In this document: piece by piece, positions 53,989-63,425 of the stretch
How positions within the stretch are numbered: position 1 is the first letter of the stretch
How the letters are laid out: each line of letters opens with the position of its first letter
Origin: Paracnuella aquatica
GTDB taxonomy: Bacteria > Bacteroidota > Bacteroidia > Chitinophagales > Chitinophagaceae
DNA: 64,000 nt
NCBI RefSeq assembly: GCF_003332885.2
Contig: NZ_QOWJ01000004.1
Coordinates: 124,001-188,000, forward strand
Direction: 5' to 3'
The notes under the pieces: model-generated
Told to the model about the DNA's origin: nothing
What the model saw: the letters and a program-made list of their open reading frames with translations, nothing else
Databases searched by the model: none
Made by a program: the position numbers and the translations under genes

Positions 53989-56109
53989 TTACTTCACAAC
54001 CGGAAATGCAACGATCCGCACCTTGGTACAGCCAATGGGCACCAGCGTCATCTTTTCCACCTCTGGCGCAGTTGGCCCCATAAATAATCCATCACGGGCT
54101 GTAACGGGCTGTGGCGCTACATCGTTTACTATTTGCCAGGCGGGTATTCGTCGGCCTGCGGCAGTTATTTCGATGGGTGCATGTGCCAGGCTCCAAACAA
54201 AGCTTTCATCCACAGGTTTTACCTTGCGCACCTGCATTGCATTTGCAGCGTTTTTCACCAATGAATCGAGCAGGCCATAGTTCCAGGGATCGGTTGTGTG
54301 CACGGTAAAATAAGGCCCTTCTTTTTCATCAGCTTGCTGTTGCCACAATTCGTTCAGTTTTAGTGCATAAACCAAGGGCCCACGCTCCACGGCCCTTGAG
54401 TTGCGGCCCCAGTTGGAAGTGGTTACCTGCATGGGCAGTTGCAGCGTCAGCTTATCGCCGGTTTTCCAACGCCGGTTGATGGTGATCATTTTACCGCCTT
54501 GCTCCCGCTGCAGCTCCTGTCCGTTGAGCAACACCGTTGCTTCGGTACACCAAGACGGTACCCGAAGTTCAAGCGGAAACTCAACCGGGCTTTTAGCGTT
54601 TATTTCAAAATGAATGACGTCATCAAAAGGGTAAGCGGTTGTTTCCTTGATGGTTACTTCGGTTTGCGTAGTACCAAGCTTTACCTGCACGGTGCTGGGG
54701 CTGTAATGCAGTGCTGCCAAACCATTGCCCTGCGTGCCATACCAAAGATGCGTGGTGAACTTGGTCCAACCCTGGTGCATGTTAGCGAGGCAGCAACTGT
54801 ACCCACTGCGCATACCGAGCACATTATTCATCTCACGACTGAAGGGCAGCGAAAAGTTGAACACGCCTTTTTTGATGTGTACCTGGTTGGCAATCTGGAA
54901 ATATTGTTTGTTGTTGTAATCATCGGTGGTTTGCGACGGCAGTGCATTAAAGGTCATGCGCTCCAGTGCATCCATGTACCGAACATCGCCGGTAATGCCC
55001 ACGGCCTGCTCCAGCGAAAACTGCGCTTCTACAATAGCGCACAGTTCTGTGCCCTGCGTGGGATCGTTTCCATTAAGGTCTTCATCGGCGGAAAAAATAC
55101 CAAACGGCAAACCGTGCAACGTCATCAGGTCATTGAAGCCGGTTTTAAATGTGGCTAAATATTCGGGTTTGCCGGTGCGCTGGTAATGCACCAGCGGATC
55201 TTTTAAGGCCATCGCCACGTTTACGCCGTGCCGCGTCATCCAGGCCACGCCGTTTTGCTGCGCGGCAGCATTGATCACCCAATCGCGGCCGGCAAAATAC
55301 TGGCTCCATGGAAACGATTGTTGCTGCACCACCGAAGCCAACCGGAGCAGCGACGTGTCTTTGGTAATACCATAAAGCCATTGCGCCACCAGCATGTTTT
55401 CCGTTCCCCTTGATTGGGCCCACTCGGTCCATTTACCGATGGGCGTTTGCTGCAGCGTTTGCAACTGGTAATTAAAATAACGCTGCATGAACGGAATAAC
55501 CCGTTTATCGTTGGTAGCGGTGTAATATTGCTGCAGCACTTTCAGCATGATCATTTTGGGCCACCAGTCGTCGCCTTTATCGCTGGTAGCCACTGATATT
55601 TTTTCACCGGTTTCCCGCTCCCATTTTGTAAGGGCGCCAAAATAACCGGAAGGCCGCTGGTTGTCTAACGTCCAGTTGATGTAGCGCAGCACTTTTGCCT
55701 GCAGGGCCTTATCATCAAGCAGGTATGCCAGCGGCACAGCGCCATCCAGCCAGTAAGGGGTTTCTTCCCAATTATCGCCTTTGCCACCGAGCCAACCGTT
55801 GTCGTTGGCAATTTTTGCATGCACTTCATCTAAATGGCCAGTGGTGCCATCACGCATGATCTGCAGTTGGTGCAGCAACCAGCCTTTTGGTTTGATGGCA
55901 CCTAAAGGAAGCTCGGTGTATTTGGGTGCTACATAACCACCACCGGATGTCTGCGTTTGTGCATAACCGGTAGCATTGCACAAAATAACGGCTGCTGCAA
56001 ACAGCGTGATCTTTACTTTTCTACTCCAAACGGATGGACAAAAAATGCTGGCCAAATCGAAATGTTTTTGATGAACAATTATTAAAAAATGCTGCAAGCG
56101 GGTGTGCAT
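53989..56109 (-). CDS. Glycoside hydrolase family 127-like beta-L-arabinofuranosidase
   Basis: 706 residues. A signal-peptide-like segment (about 31-50) lies behind an atypical N-terminal stretch of ~30 residues, so the true start may be later at a non-ATG codon. The (alpha/alpha)6 barrel carries GTELCAIVEAQ with E355 and E361, and C439-C440 in GYSCCLANMHQGW, the vicinal cysteine pair in which one cysteine is the nucleophile of the GH127 (DUF1680) family. C-terminal beta domains follow. It removes beta-L-arabinofuranose from oligosaccharides. It begins 10 bases after the DUF4965 gene ends and precedes GH43. Confidence 0.88.
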   Translation of the reverse strand: MHTRLQHFLIIVHQKHFDLASIFCPSVWSRKVKITLFAAAVILCNATGYAQTQTSGGGYVAPKYTELPLGAIKPKGWLLHQLQIMRDGTTGHLDEVHAKIANDNGWLGGKGDNWEETPYWLDGAVPLAYLLDDKALQAKVLRYINWTLDNQRPSGYFGALTKWERETGEKISVATSDKGDDWWPKMIMLKVLQQYYTATNDKRVIPFMQRYFNYQLQTLQQTPIGKWTEWAQSRGTENMLVAQWLYGITKDTSLLRLASVVQQQSFPWSQYFAGRDWVINAAAQQNGVAWMTRHGVNVAMALKDPLVHYQRTGKPEYLATFKTGFNDLMTLHGLPFGIFSADEDLNGNDPTQGTELCAIVEAQFSLEQAVGITGDVRYMDALERMTFNALPSQTTDDYNNKQYFQIANQVHIKKGVFNFSLPFSREMNNVLGMRSGYSCCLANMHQGWTKFTTHLWYGTQGNGLAALHYSPSTVQVKLGTTQTEVTIKETTAYPFDDVIHFEINAKSPVEFPLELRVPSWCTEATVLLNGQELQREQGGKMITINRRWKTGDKLTLQLPMQVTTSNWGRNSRAVERGPLVYALKLNELWQQQADEKEGPYFTVHTTDPWNYGLLDSLVKNAANAMQVRKVKPVDESFVWSLAHAPIEITAAGRRIPAWQIVNDVAPQPVTARDGLFMGPTAPEVEKMTLVPIGCTKVRIVAFPVVK

Positions 56110-56119
56110 TCCTTTATGA

Positions 56120-58624
56120 TCAGGGTGCAGGGCTGGTTACAGCCGGACGTTGGTTCTTTTGTTGTGCGGGTACTTTTGCCCTCATTTGCTGTTCCAATAC
56201 TTTCATAAAATAGCCACCCACTACACTACGGGCCTGGAAGCCCACCATTTTGCCGGTGGTGGTTTCGTGCCAGTCGCTGAGCGGTACCCTTGAAGTAGTT
56301 TCGGCAGCATACCGATACAACGGCTGCAGCAGCGCCTGGAAGTCTTTGGGGTTGGAAGCAAATGTAGCCGTCCAAATGATCCAGTCGGATTTGGTGTATG
56401 TTTTACGGCTGTCGAGTGGCAGTCCGTACTGCTCTTGTTTAGTCAGGTAAAAGGCAATTTCCTTGTCGTACACCGATTGTGGAAACAGACCCAACCCCAA
56501 CACTTTATCCCACACCAGGTTATACTTCTGGCTCCAGGTGCCCCGTGCATCAAAAGCAAGTGCATAGTGGTCGCCATCATCGGCCATTTGCATCCAGCGT
56601 TTGACCATATCTGCAGCCAGTGCACTATACTTTTCTGCCACATCCCGATAGCCCAGTTGGCGGGCCATTTGTGCATAGCATCCAATGCCCACTATCGCTT
56701 TTACCGACAAGTTGATGTTGCGTGCCAGGTGGCCAGCAAAATCATCGGTGCATAACTGGTTAGCAGGATCAAAGCCCTCTTTGGCCAAGTATTCGGCCCA
56801 GGTGGTGAGTGTAGTCCAGTGCCTTTTCGCATACGCTGCATTGCCTTCGGCTTTAGCTATTGCGGCCGTTAAAATGATCATGTTGCCCGACTCTTCCACC
56901 GGCATGTCTTCGCCATAAGTTTGACCATTGGCCAACGGATAAGTGCCGAGGTCGTGGGCCGCAAAAGGCTTGGCCCACTTGCCGCTTTCGCTGTAGTAAA
57001 AAATGCCATTGAGCATGCCTTTCAGCAGTGCAGGATTATATGCCAGGTACAGCGGCGCCGAAGGGTATGTAACGTCCACCGTATTGATGGACCCGTTACT
57101 GTAATTTTCTTTTGACATAAACAACAACTCACCCTGTGGACTTTGCACCAGCTTATGCGCTGCAATGCTTTGCCGGTATGCCAGCACACAAAGCTTTGCA
57201 TATACTTCACCACCTGCTTTTAGCGCATCATTGTACAACCGGTTGTTCAATGCTTTACATTTAACAATCGTGGCCTGGTAATCGGCAAGTGCCGCGGCCA
57301 GTTGGCCTTCCATTGTAGCGGCACCTTTCAGCCGCCACCAGGGCCGCAGGTTTTGGCCAAAATACTGAACCGAATATTCATCGTCGTAACCCACAAGGAA
57401 AAGCCCTTCTTTAGCCGTGTTGCCCACATTTCCCAATGGCAGCACGGTATGCAGCATTAACCGTTTACCCGTCATTTTCGTTTGTGCCTGCTGGTTAAAC
57501 ACCTCAGCCAGATTTGTAGCATTTGAAACGGACTGCTTTACGCCAGCGCCTTGTTTTGCAGCCACGTATAAATGGCCCCAGTCAATGCGCAAATCATCAC
57601 CCTTTTTCTGCAAAATGGGCTGCGCTACAGTACCCGCTTTTAATATAGAAAGCCCGCCTGCATAGTAATGCGCAGCCGTTACTTCCTGTGCCGGTGTGTT
57701 TGTAGCAATGTCGGTAGCAGCACCGAGGTACAATGTAATATCGTGCTGTTTTCCATCGGCCGATTGCACCGCGGCACTGATATAAGAAACAGGCCGCGCC
57801 ATGGTTTGCAGATCGTTGATGAGGAGCGGAGATGTAAATGTGAGGGTAAGGTTAGCCGGACCGCAGGTAAAGCTATAAATGGTCTGCGTGGCGTTCATCG
57901 TTACGCTTTTTTGCAACGCAACCTGCACACCGGCATTTGGGTCGGCATCGGGTTCGCGAACAATGCCTGCATCGAGCCAGGCGCCGCCCGCTGTATTGCG
58001 TACATGAATGGCCAGCACGTTGCTGCCTTTTAACAAATGCTGGCGCAATAAATCGTTCAGGGGCAGCATTTGAAATTTGCTGTTCCAGCCCGTTCTTTTA
58101 TAAATGGAAGCGCCATTTAAAAACACCTCAACGTTGTCATCGTGGTGGAGCTTTAAGTACATCGGTGTATTTGGCAACTCATCCAGTTGAAAACTACGGC
58201 GTACCCATAGATTTTCGCTGCGCCAATGGGTTTTTGCTAGTGCTGCATTATCGCCAAACGGTGCTGCGCTGCGTTTCCACGAAGCATCGTCAAAGCGGGG
58301 CTGCATCCAATCGGCGCCGGGGGCGGTTTCCGTAAATGCGAAGTTGTAATCCTTTTCATCGGAGGCAGGCAACACGGTTTCAAAAGACTGATCGAGTGCT
58401 CCCAGGAAACGATAAACCGTACCGTCCACTTTTACCAACCCGATCAGTGCATGCGGCGTGCCGGTCCAGTGTTTTGTGGGTGCTGCCGTTAGCGTATCGC
58501 TGTTCGACCAGATGCTGAAATAAGGATCGTGGGTAATGAGTGGGTAAGCCGGGGCCCGGGTAACCTGTGCCTGCAGCCATATGCAAGGCGCCACCAGCAT
58601 GGCGAGCAGCAAATAAAGTTTCAT
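56120..58624 (-). CDS. Secreted DUF4965/DUF1793 glutaminase-family protein
   Basis: 834 residues. A signal peptide ends WLQAQ near residue 20. The first ~240 residues include PLITHDPYFSIWSNSDTL and a galactose-binding-like insert with VRRSFQLDELPNTPMYLKLHHDDNVEVFLNG. From ~250 the DUF5127/DUF4965/DUF1793-like part has GNMIILTAAIAKAEGNAAYAK and TDDFAGHLARNINLSVKAIVGI. Family members are called glutaminases from fungal proteins, but bacterial ones in sugar operons are probably glycan-active. The ATG at 58624 is the start; the codon two positions further up is TTG. First gene of the operon. Confidence 0.85.
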   Translation of the reverse strand: MKLYLLLAMLVAPCIWLQAQVTRAPAYPLITHDPYFSIWSNSDTLTAAPTKHWTGTPHALIGLVKVDGTVYRFLGALDQSFETVLPASDEKDYNFAFTETAPGADWMQPRFDDASWKRSAAPFGDNAALAKTHWRSENLWVRRSFQLDELPNTPMYLKLHHDDNVEVFLNGASIYKRTGWNSKFQMLPLNDLLRQHLLKGSNVLAIHVRNTAGGAWLDAGIVREPDADPNAGVQVALQKSVTMNATQTIYSFTCGPANLTLTFTSPLLINDLQTMARPVSYISAAVQSADGKQHDITLYLGAATDIATNTPAQEVTAAHYYAGGLSILKAGTVAQPILQKKGDDLRIDWGHLYVAAKQGAGVKQSVSNATNLAEVFNQQAQTKMTGKRLMLHTVLPLGNVGNTAKEGLFLVGYDDEYSVQYFGQNLRPWWRLKGAATMEGQLAAALADYQATIVKCKALNNRLYNDALKAGGEVYAKLCVLAYRQSIAAHKLVQSPQGELLFMSKENYSNGSINTVDVTYPSAPLYLAYNPALLKGMLNGIFYYSESGKWAKPFAAHDLGTYPLANGQTYGEDMPVEESGNMIILTAAIAKAEGNAAYAKRHWTTLTTWAEYLAKEGFDPANQLCTDDFAGHLARNINLSVKAIVGIGCYAQMARQLGYRDVAEKYSALAADMVKRWMQMADDGDHYALAFDARGTWSQKYNLVWDKVLGLGLFPQSVYDKEIAFYLTKQEQYGLPLDSRKTYTKSDWIIWTATFASNPKDFQALLQPLYRYAAETTSRVPLSDWHETTTGKMVGFQARSVVGGYFMKVLEQQMRAKVPAQQKNQRPAVTSPAP

Positions 58625-58944
58625 ATTCAAAACGTAGGTTTACAATCGTTAGATCAAGACAATGCTATTTCGCAGCTGCACTATTTGCCCTGTTGACTTG
58701 CATCACAACAGGTGCAGTCAACCGAAATTCCACACTACTTCGTTACCACAATTTAAAGTATTTCGGCACTTAGCCTGTCGCGGGTTATTTTTATGGAAGA
58801 AAAGGTGAAAAAACAAGTAGCATAAAAACGAAATTCAATATTGATATGGACGGCAATATTGTTTACCAACAAGGCAAAGAATCTTTTTACATGCAGCCCG
58901 ACGAATATTGAAAACTACTGGTATATTTTATTCATCTGCCGGAG
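58625..58944. other. Intergenic region upstream of the arabinan operon
   Basis: No gene. It contains a 7-bp inverted repeat CCTGTTG / CAACAGG with a 10-base spacer (58689-58712), about 65 bases upstream of the DUF4965 start, a candidate operator. The remainder shows nothing I can name; no clear terminator is visible for the minus-strand gene ending at 58945, since transcription from there continues into this region. Confidence 0.5.
58689..58712. promoter_or_regulatory. Candidate operator of the arabinan operon
   Basis: Perfect dyad CCTGTTG / CAACAGG, 10-base spacer, 65 bases upstream of the 58624 start codon. No regulator gene is next to it. Could be chance. Confidence 0.3.
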
Positions 58945-60639
58945 CTACAATGCGGAATGCATTTGCAAAAACCGTTTAGCCACCACTATTTCCTCCCGGT
59001 TAGTTGCAATGCCCGAACACAGGTTGCTCAATAGCTGGTAGTAATGCCTTGCCTTTGGCACGTCGCCACTGTGTTCCGCAGCCTTTGCTGCGCCGAACAC
59101 GGCATTGAACCGGTTGGGATGTGTTGCCAAACTCGCCTCGTATGCCTCCAATGCCTGCGGCCATTGTTTCAATTCAATCAGCATGTCGGCCAACAGTTCA
59201 TTTGCCGGCGACACTTCACCCGGCGTAACCGGATGCTTTTCTGTTGCCTCTTCCATCTCTGCGGCATTGCGCATGGAAGTCAATGCCTTTTCCATTTCCC
59301 CGCCCTGCCAATACAACCATGCTTCAGATGTTTTGATTTGAATGGCCACCTGGCCTGCTTTGTAAGCATCTTTTTGTTGCAGCAACGTTTGGCGCAAGCG
59401 GTCTAGAACAGCCAACTCCCTTTCAGCACCCTTCCTGTTTCCGGTGTGCACCAAACCCAGCAGGCGGGTAAAATGAATGATGGCATTTTGCCAGGGATAT
59501 TCGTTCCAGGAAAAGATTCCTGTTGGTACTTCAAGTGCAGCAGTTTCAGCCCACAACTTATTTTCCAGCATATAACGCGATGGTATAGCCGCAAATGCAT
59601 ACGCTACCTTAAAGTTCACTGGCGATACCGCTTTCATTGCCAGCAAATAATTCATTTGCTTGCGAGCCGAAGCACTGTCGCCCCGCTGCAAGTGGGCATA
59701 CACCAGGTAATCCATGCCATGCAACTCTTCATCCCAATGTCCTTTCAGTCCGGCGGTAGTTGCATAGCACTGTGCGGCGTCAACCGAAGCAAGATTGGAT
59801 GCAATAGATTCCGGCCAATGACCCAGCCGGGTAAATATATGCGAAGGCATGTGCAGTGCATGCGCCGATGACGGTGCCAGGGCCGCATAACGCTTTGCTG
59901 CAGGTAGTGCCAAACGGGCCAGCTCCGGTGAATCGTAGGAATGAATGAGGTAATGCACCACACCAGGGTGATTGGGTGCTTTGGCGTACAGCGACTGCAA
60001 AAGGGCACCAGCCTTTTTTTGCCGCCACAGCGACTTGTCGGCCGGATCTGCTGCAGCATTGAGGGCCAGCGCATAAAATATGGCCGCCTCCAAATCATCC
60101 GGATGGCGCTGGTGCAACTGCTGCATGGCCGTTTCAAATTTGATGCAACGGGTTTTATGATCCAGGTTTTCCCAATTGTTGTAAAATGCAGCAATGGCAT
60201 TGATGTAGTCTGATTCTTTAGCGGTCTTTGGCCGCAGCGCAGCGGCAATGGCGATCGCTTTGGCGCCCTTTGTAATTTCCGCTTCGGTAGGTGGCGCCCA
60301 TAATGGATGAAAGTTGCTCATGGCCACACCCCAATATGCCATGGCGCACTGCGGCTGCCGGTATATGATGCGGGCAAAAACCTGCTCTGCGGCATCGTAC
60401 TCAAATGAGTGCAATAGTTTTAAGCCCAAATTAAATGCTTCATTTTCCGATACATCGCCGGAGATAGGAAAAGCGACAAAACCTAATTGTTGCTCTTCGG
60501 GGCCACAGGCAACAAGGTTGCCCTTCTTAAGTTCAAGTGCATCAATGGTCTCGGCTGATGGACTGCCGGCTTGCTGTTTACAGGAAAGAAAAAATATGCA
60601 TGCTGCAACATTTAAAAGCAGCTTTATGGCTCTTTTCAT
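58945..60639 (-). CDS. TPR-like lipoprotein
   Basis: 564 residues. The signal peptide ends in a lipobox FLSC near residue 20. The body is helical with tetratricopeptide-type repeats (NEAFNLGLKLLHSFEYDAAEQVFARIIYRQPQCAMAYWG and WPQALEAYEASLATHPNRFNAVFG at the end) and an intervening segment MPSHIFTRLGHWPESIASN. Proteins of this form are widespread lipoproteins of unknown role, probably protein-protein scaffolds at the membrane. The start at 60639 is set by the signal peptide. No operon partner. Confidence 0.85.
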   Translation of the reverse strand: MKRAIKLLLNVAACIFFLSCKQQAGSPSAETIDALELKKGNLVACGPEEQQLGFVAFPISGDVSENEAFNLGLKLLHSFEYDAAEQVFARIIYRQPQCAMAYWGVAMSNFHPLWAPPTEAEITKGAKAIAIAAALRPKTAKESDYINAIAAFYNNWENLDHKTRCIKFETAMQQLHQRHPDDLEAAIFYALALNAAADPADKSLWRQKKAGALLQSLYAKAPNHPGVVHYLIHSYDSPELARLALPAAKRYAALAPSSAHALHMPSHIFTRLGHWPESIASNLASVDAAQCYATTAGLKGHWDEELHGMDYLVYAHLQRGDSASARKQMNYLLAMKAVSPVNFKVAYAFAAIPSRYMLENKLWAETAALEVPTGIFSWNEYPWQNAIIHFTRLLGLVHTGNRKGAERELAVLDRLRQTLLQQKDAYKAGQVAIQIKTSEAWLYWQGGEMEKALTSMRNAAEMEEATEKHPVTPGEVSPANELLADMLIELKQWPQALEAYEASLATHPNRFNAVFGAAKAAEHSGDVPKARHYYQLLSNLCSGIATNREEIVVAKRFLQMHSAL

Positions 60640-60928
60640 GTGGATGGCATTGTACAGGTGCAAGGCTTGGCGTTGCTTTTTCAAGTGCAACATTTTACCT
60701 GTACTAAACAACACATTTTATCTATAATTTTTACCCCGCAGCAGTCTTATTTGAAACGATGAGTAATGCCGCAATTACCGGCTCAAAATGTTATTGTAGA
60801 TAAATGCAAGGCATGGAAAACAGGAAAGCTGTTTTGACGAAACGCACTGCAAAACCGATTTTCAAATTAAAGTAATTGCGCTAGAGCATGCCAGTTTCAC
60901 GTTTAAATTTTTCCATGCACGCTAATGC

Positions 60929-61669
60929 TCACCCATGTATTTTACCCACACGCAACAGCAGCGGGAAGCGCACTTCGCAAATAGTTTCTTCCGGCCAGTG
61001 CTGCTGTAATTCTTGGTGTAACTGATCTACCGGGTTGAACCCATTTTGCCGAATAAAATGTTGCACTGCCGACCAAGTGGATAAATAGCCCACGAGGTGG
61101 TTCAACGTCCAATGCACGGTGTTTGCAAACTGTGGAGCGGGCAGCTCGGTGAATGGAAAGGGAATGGTGCGGTAATGCTCATCCACATACCGGCGTTCCT
61201 TGTCCCAATATTCGCCAATGACCGATGTGTAAAAATGATCAATGACGCGGTCGATGGGCTCCGAAATGGTTAGCATGCCATAGCCCACTACAAACAAGAT
61301 GGCGTCCGCTTTCGCTACTCGTTTTACCTCGGCATAAAACTGCTGAAAGTTGAACCAGTGAATGGCTTGCGCCACTACAATCGCATCAAAAAACTGATCG
61401 GGAAAATTTGTTTTTTCTGCAGGCTGTAACGAGTAGTGAATGTTGGGTGCCTGCACGGCATTGTCGATCTGTGCCTGGCTGATATCAGTGGCTTCAATGT
61501 GTTGGAAAAATTGGGACAATGCATGGGCCACCTGCCCGTTGCCGGTGCCGCAATCCCATGCAGCCTGCTTTTGCGACACAGTTTGTTCAATGTATGCAAA
61601 CAACGCTTCGGGGTAAAGCGGACGGTACTTTGCATATTCGCCTGACTGCACGGAAAAATTGTCTTTCAT
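60929..61669 (-). CDS. Class I SAM-dependent methyltransferase
   Basis: 246 residues. Motif I AWDCGTGNGQVAHAL (about 37-51), ATDIS as the SAM-binding acidic loop (about 60-64) and the motif IV region FDAIVVAQAIHWFNF identify a class I Rossmann methyltransferase (type 11). It starts with FSVQSGEYAKYRPLYPEALF, seen in the Trm9/UbiE-like small-molecule group. Substrate unknown. ATGs at 61720 and 61690 are also in frame; I chose 61669, giving MKDNFSVQS. It is flanked by unrelated genes. Confidence 0.9.
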   Translation of the reverse strand: MKDNFSVQSGEYAKYRPLYPEALFAYIEQTVSQKQAAWDCGTGNGQVAHALSQFFQHIEATDISQAQIDNAVQAPNIHYSLQPAEKTNFPDQFFDAIVVAQAIHWFNFQQFYAEVKRVAKADAILFVVGYGMLTISEPIDRVIDHFYTSVIGEYWDKERRYVDEHYRTIPFPFTELPAPQFANTVHWTLNHLVGYLSTWSAVQHFIRQNGFNPVDQLHQELQQHWPEETICEVRFPLLLRVGKIHG

Positions 61670-61793
61670 GATTGATTCATTTAAACTCATGCCTATTTGT
61701 GCACATCGCAATAAAAACAATTGCGCAATCGATTACTTACTCTGCCCTCAAAAGTTTACTCGAACAAGGTTGGCCGTTTGGCAAATTAAAAAA

Positions 61794-62519
61794 CTAACTA
61801 AGGTTTTGATATATCGCCCTTCCTATTTGCCGCCACACAATACCATCAAATGCAAGTACCTCCACCGCATGTTCGCCGATGATGAACAAGCCAGTCCAAA
61901 ATAACACCGGGTGAATTTTACCATAAGTGCGTTTGTCTACAACCCAGGAAAGTATGATGAAGCTGTCTGCAAGTACAACGCCAAACCAAATATCGGGCCT
62001 TGCTACGGAGGGAAAATAATGACGAAACCGAAACCATGCGGGCCAAAGCAATACAATCGTAGCCAGCAACAGCAGCCTCTTATGGACTTTAGGATTTTTG
62101 CGTTGCGCGAATCCTGCCCCTACAAGCATTGCAAAAATTAATGCCGTTGTAGCAATGCCAACAATTTGAGAAACTGCTGTTTCACCTAACCCTATGGACA
62201 AATCCCTGTTAACTTGGAATAAGCCTGTGGGCAGCATTGTAGCCACAATCCCAAGTGCAATAAATAACCCCAAATATCCCAGCGTTTTGTGCAACCGGAA
62301 GTTTCTGAATTTAACGGTAAGGGTTTGCACGAGAAAAAGAAAAACCCACCCAAATGCAAAGGCCGCATGAACATGAACGACGACAGGAATGGCCAGACTT
62401 CCTTGAAAAGACGGCTTAATATAGGTTGTAAAAAAGCCGATGACAACCGCCAACAGACCTATGATGCCGAAAAGTAAGTAAAAGGAATTTTTCTTTTTCT
62501 TGATAACGACCGTCATCAT
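61794..62519 (-). CDS. Seven-helix membrane protein of unknown function
   Basis: 241 residues with about seven transmembrane helices. Segments VVVHVHAAFAFGWVFLFLVQTLTV and NFRLHKTLGYLGLFIALGIV carry histidines that could bind haem or metal, as in DUF2306/cytochrome b561-like proteins, but the match is not firm. A basic N-terminus (MMTVVIKKKK). Transcribed alone on the minus strand from a 204-base spacer. Confidence 0.75.
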   Translation of the reverse strand: MMTVVIKKKKNSFYLLFGIIGLLAVVIGFFTTYIKPSFQGSLAIPVVVHVHAAFAFGWVFLFLVQTLTVKFRNFRLHKTLGYLGLFIALGIVATMLPTGLFQVNRDLSIGLGETAVSQIVGIATTALIFAMLVGAGFAQRKNPKVHKRLLLLATIVLLWPAWFRFRHYFPSVARPDIWFGVVLADSFIILSWVVDKRTYGKIHPVLFWTGLFIIGEHAVEVLAFDGIVWRQIGRAIYQNLS

Positions 62520-62723
62520 TGTTAGGGTACTGAATGGAGCACCCCTTTAAATATAAGCCTGTTTCTTTTTATTCAGAATGACCTGCTTGTTTTACTGTTA
62601 CACTATGCGTAGATACAACCAGTCACCATTCGTAAACGTCATCCAATATCTACAACCTTTACAAGCTATAAAAAAATGCGGCAGTGTGCTCACTACTGCA
62701 GCCCTACCTATCATACAATCAAA

Positions 62724-63413
62724 TTATTGCCTTGCCTGCTGCAGGGCCTGCACCAGGTTCTTGTGATACGCTACACTCACCGGCAGCTTTGCATTGCCCA
62801 CTGTTACCAAAAAACGGTCTGCCTTTTCAATCTTGGGCACGGCCACCAAAAACGACCGGTGGATGCGCACAAAACGCTGTGCAGGCAGCCAGTTGATGGC
62901 TTCGGCAAAGGTGCTGCGCGACAATACTTTGCGGTCGGCAAGCACAAAGGTTACATAGTTGCCCGTAGCCTCCAGGTACACTATTTCATCATACATCACT
63001 TTTACCTGCTCCTGTCCCGTTTTCAGGTACAGGTGATCCGATATCTCGCCGGCATTGCGGAAGTTGTACAACTCAAACGCTTTGTTGCAGGCCTTTAAAA
63101 AGCGGACTAGTGAAAATGGCTTCAACAGGTAATCAATAGCGTCCATTTCAAAAGAAGTAACGGCATGATCGCTATAAGCAGTTGTAAAAACCAGCAGCGG
63201 CTTTTTATTGAGGCTATTGTAAAAATCAATGCCTGAAATATCCGGCATTTTTATATCGAGAAATATAAGATCGATGTTTTCTTTTTGTAAATATTCCAAT
63301 GCTTGAAACGCATCTACAAAGGCAGCCTTCAACTCCAGGAAAGGCACTTTCGATGCATGCGACCGCACCACTTCCAACGCCATTGGTTCATCGTCTACCA
63401 CAATTGCTTTCAT
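62724..63413 (-). CDS. LytTR-type response regulator
   Basis: 229 residues. Receiver domain with DDE (7-9), phospho-acceptor D53 in IFLDIKMPDISG and K in DYLLKPFS. A LytTR DNA-binding domain from about 130 follows: VYLEATGNYVTFVLADRK and RFVRIHRSFLVAVPKI. This is the AgrA/LytR type that binds DNA as a dimer. Its kinase lies 12 bases upstream (minus strand) and almost certainly phosphorylates it. Target genes are not evident here. Confidence 0.95.
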   Translation of the reverse strand: MKAIVVDDEPMALEVVRSHASKVPFLELKAAFVDAFQALEYLQKENIDLIFLDIKMPDISGIDFYNSLNKKPLLVFTTAYSDHAVTSFEMDAIDYLLKPFSLVRFLKACNKAFELYNFRNAGEISDHLYLKTGQEQVKVMYDEIVYLEATGNYVTFVLADRKVLSRSTFAEAINWLPAQRFVRIHRSFLVAVPKIEKADRFLVTVGNAKLPVSVAYHKNLVQALQQARQ

Positions 63414-63425
63414 ACTGCCGCTGTA

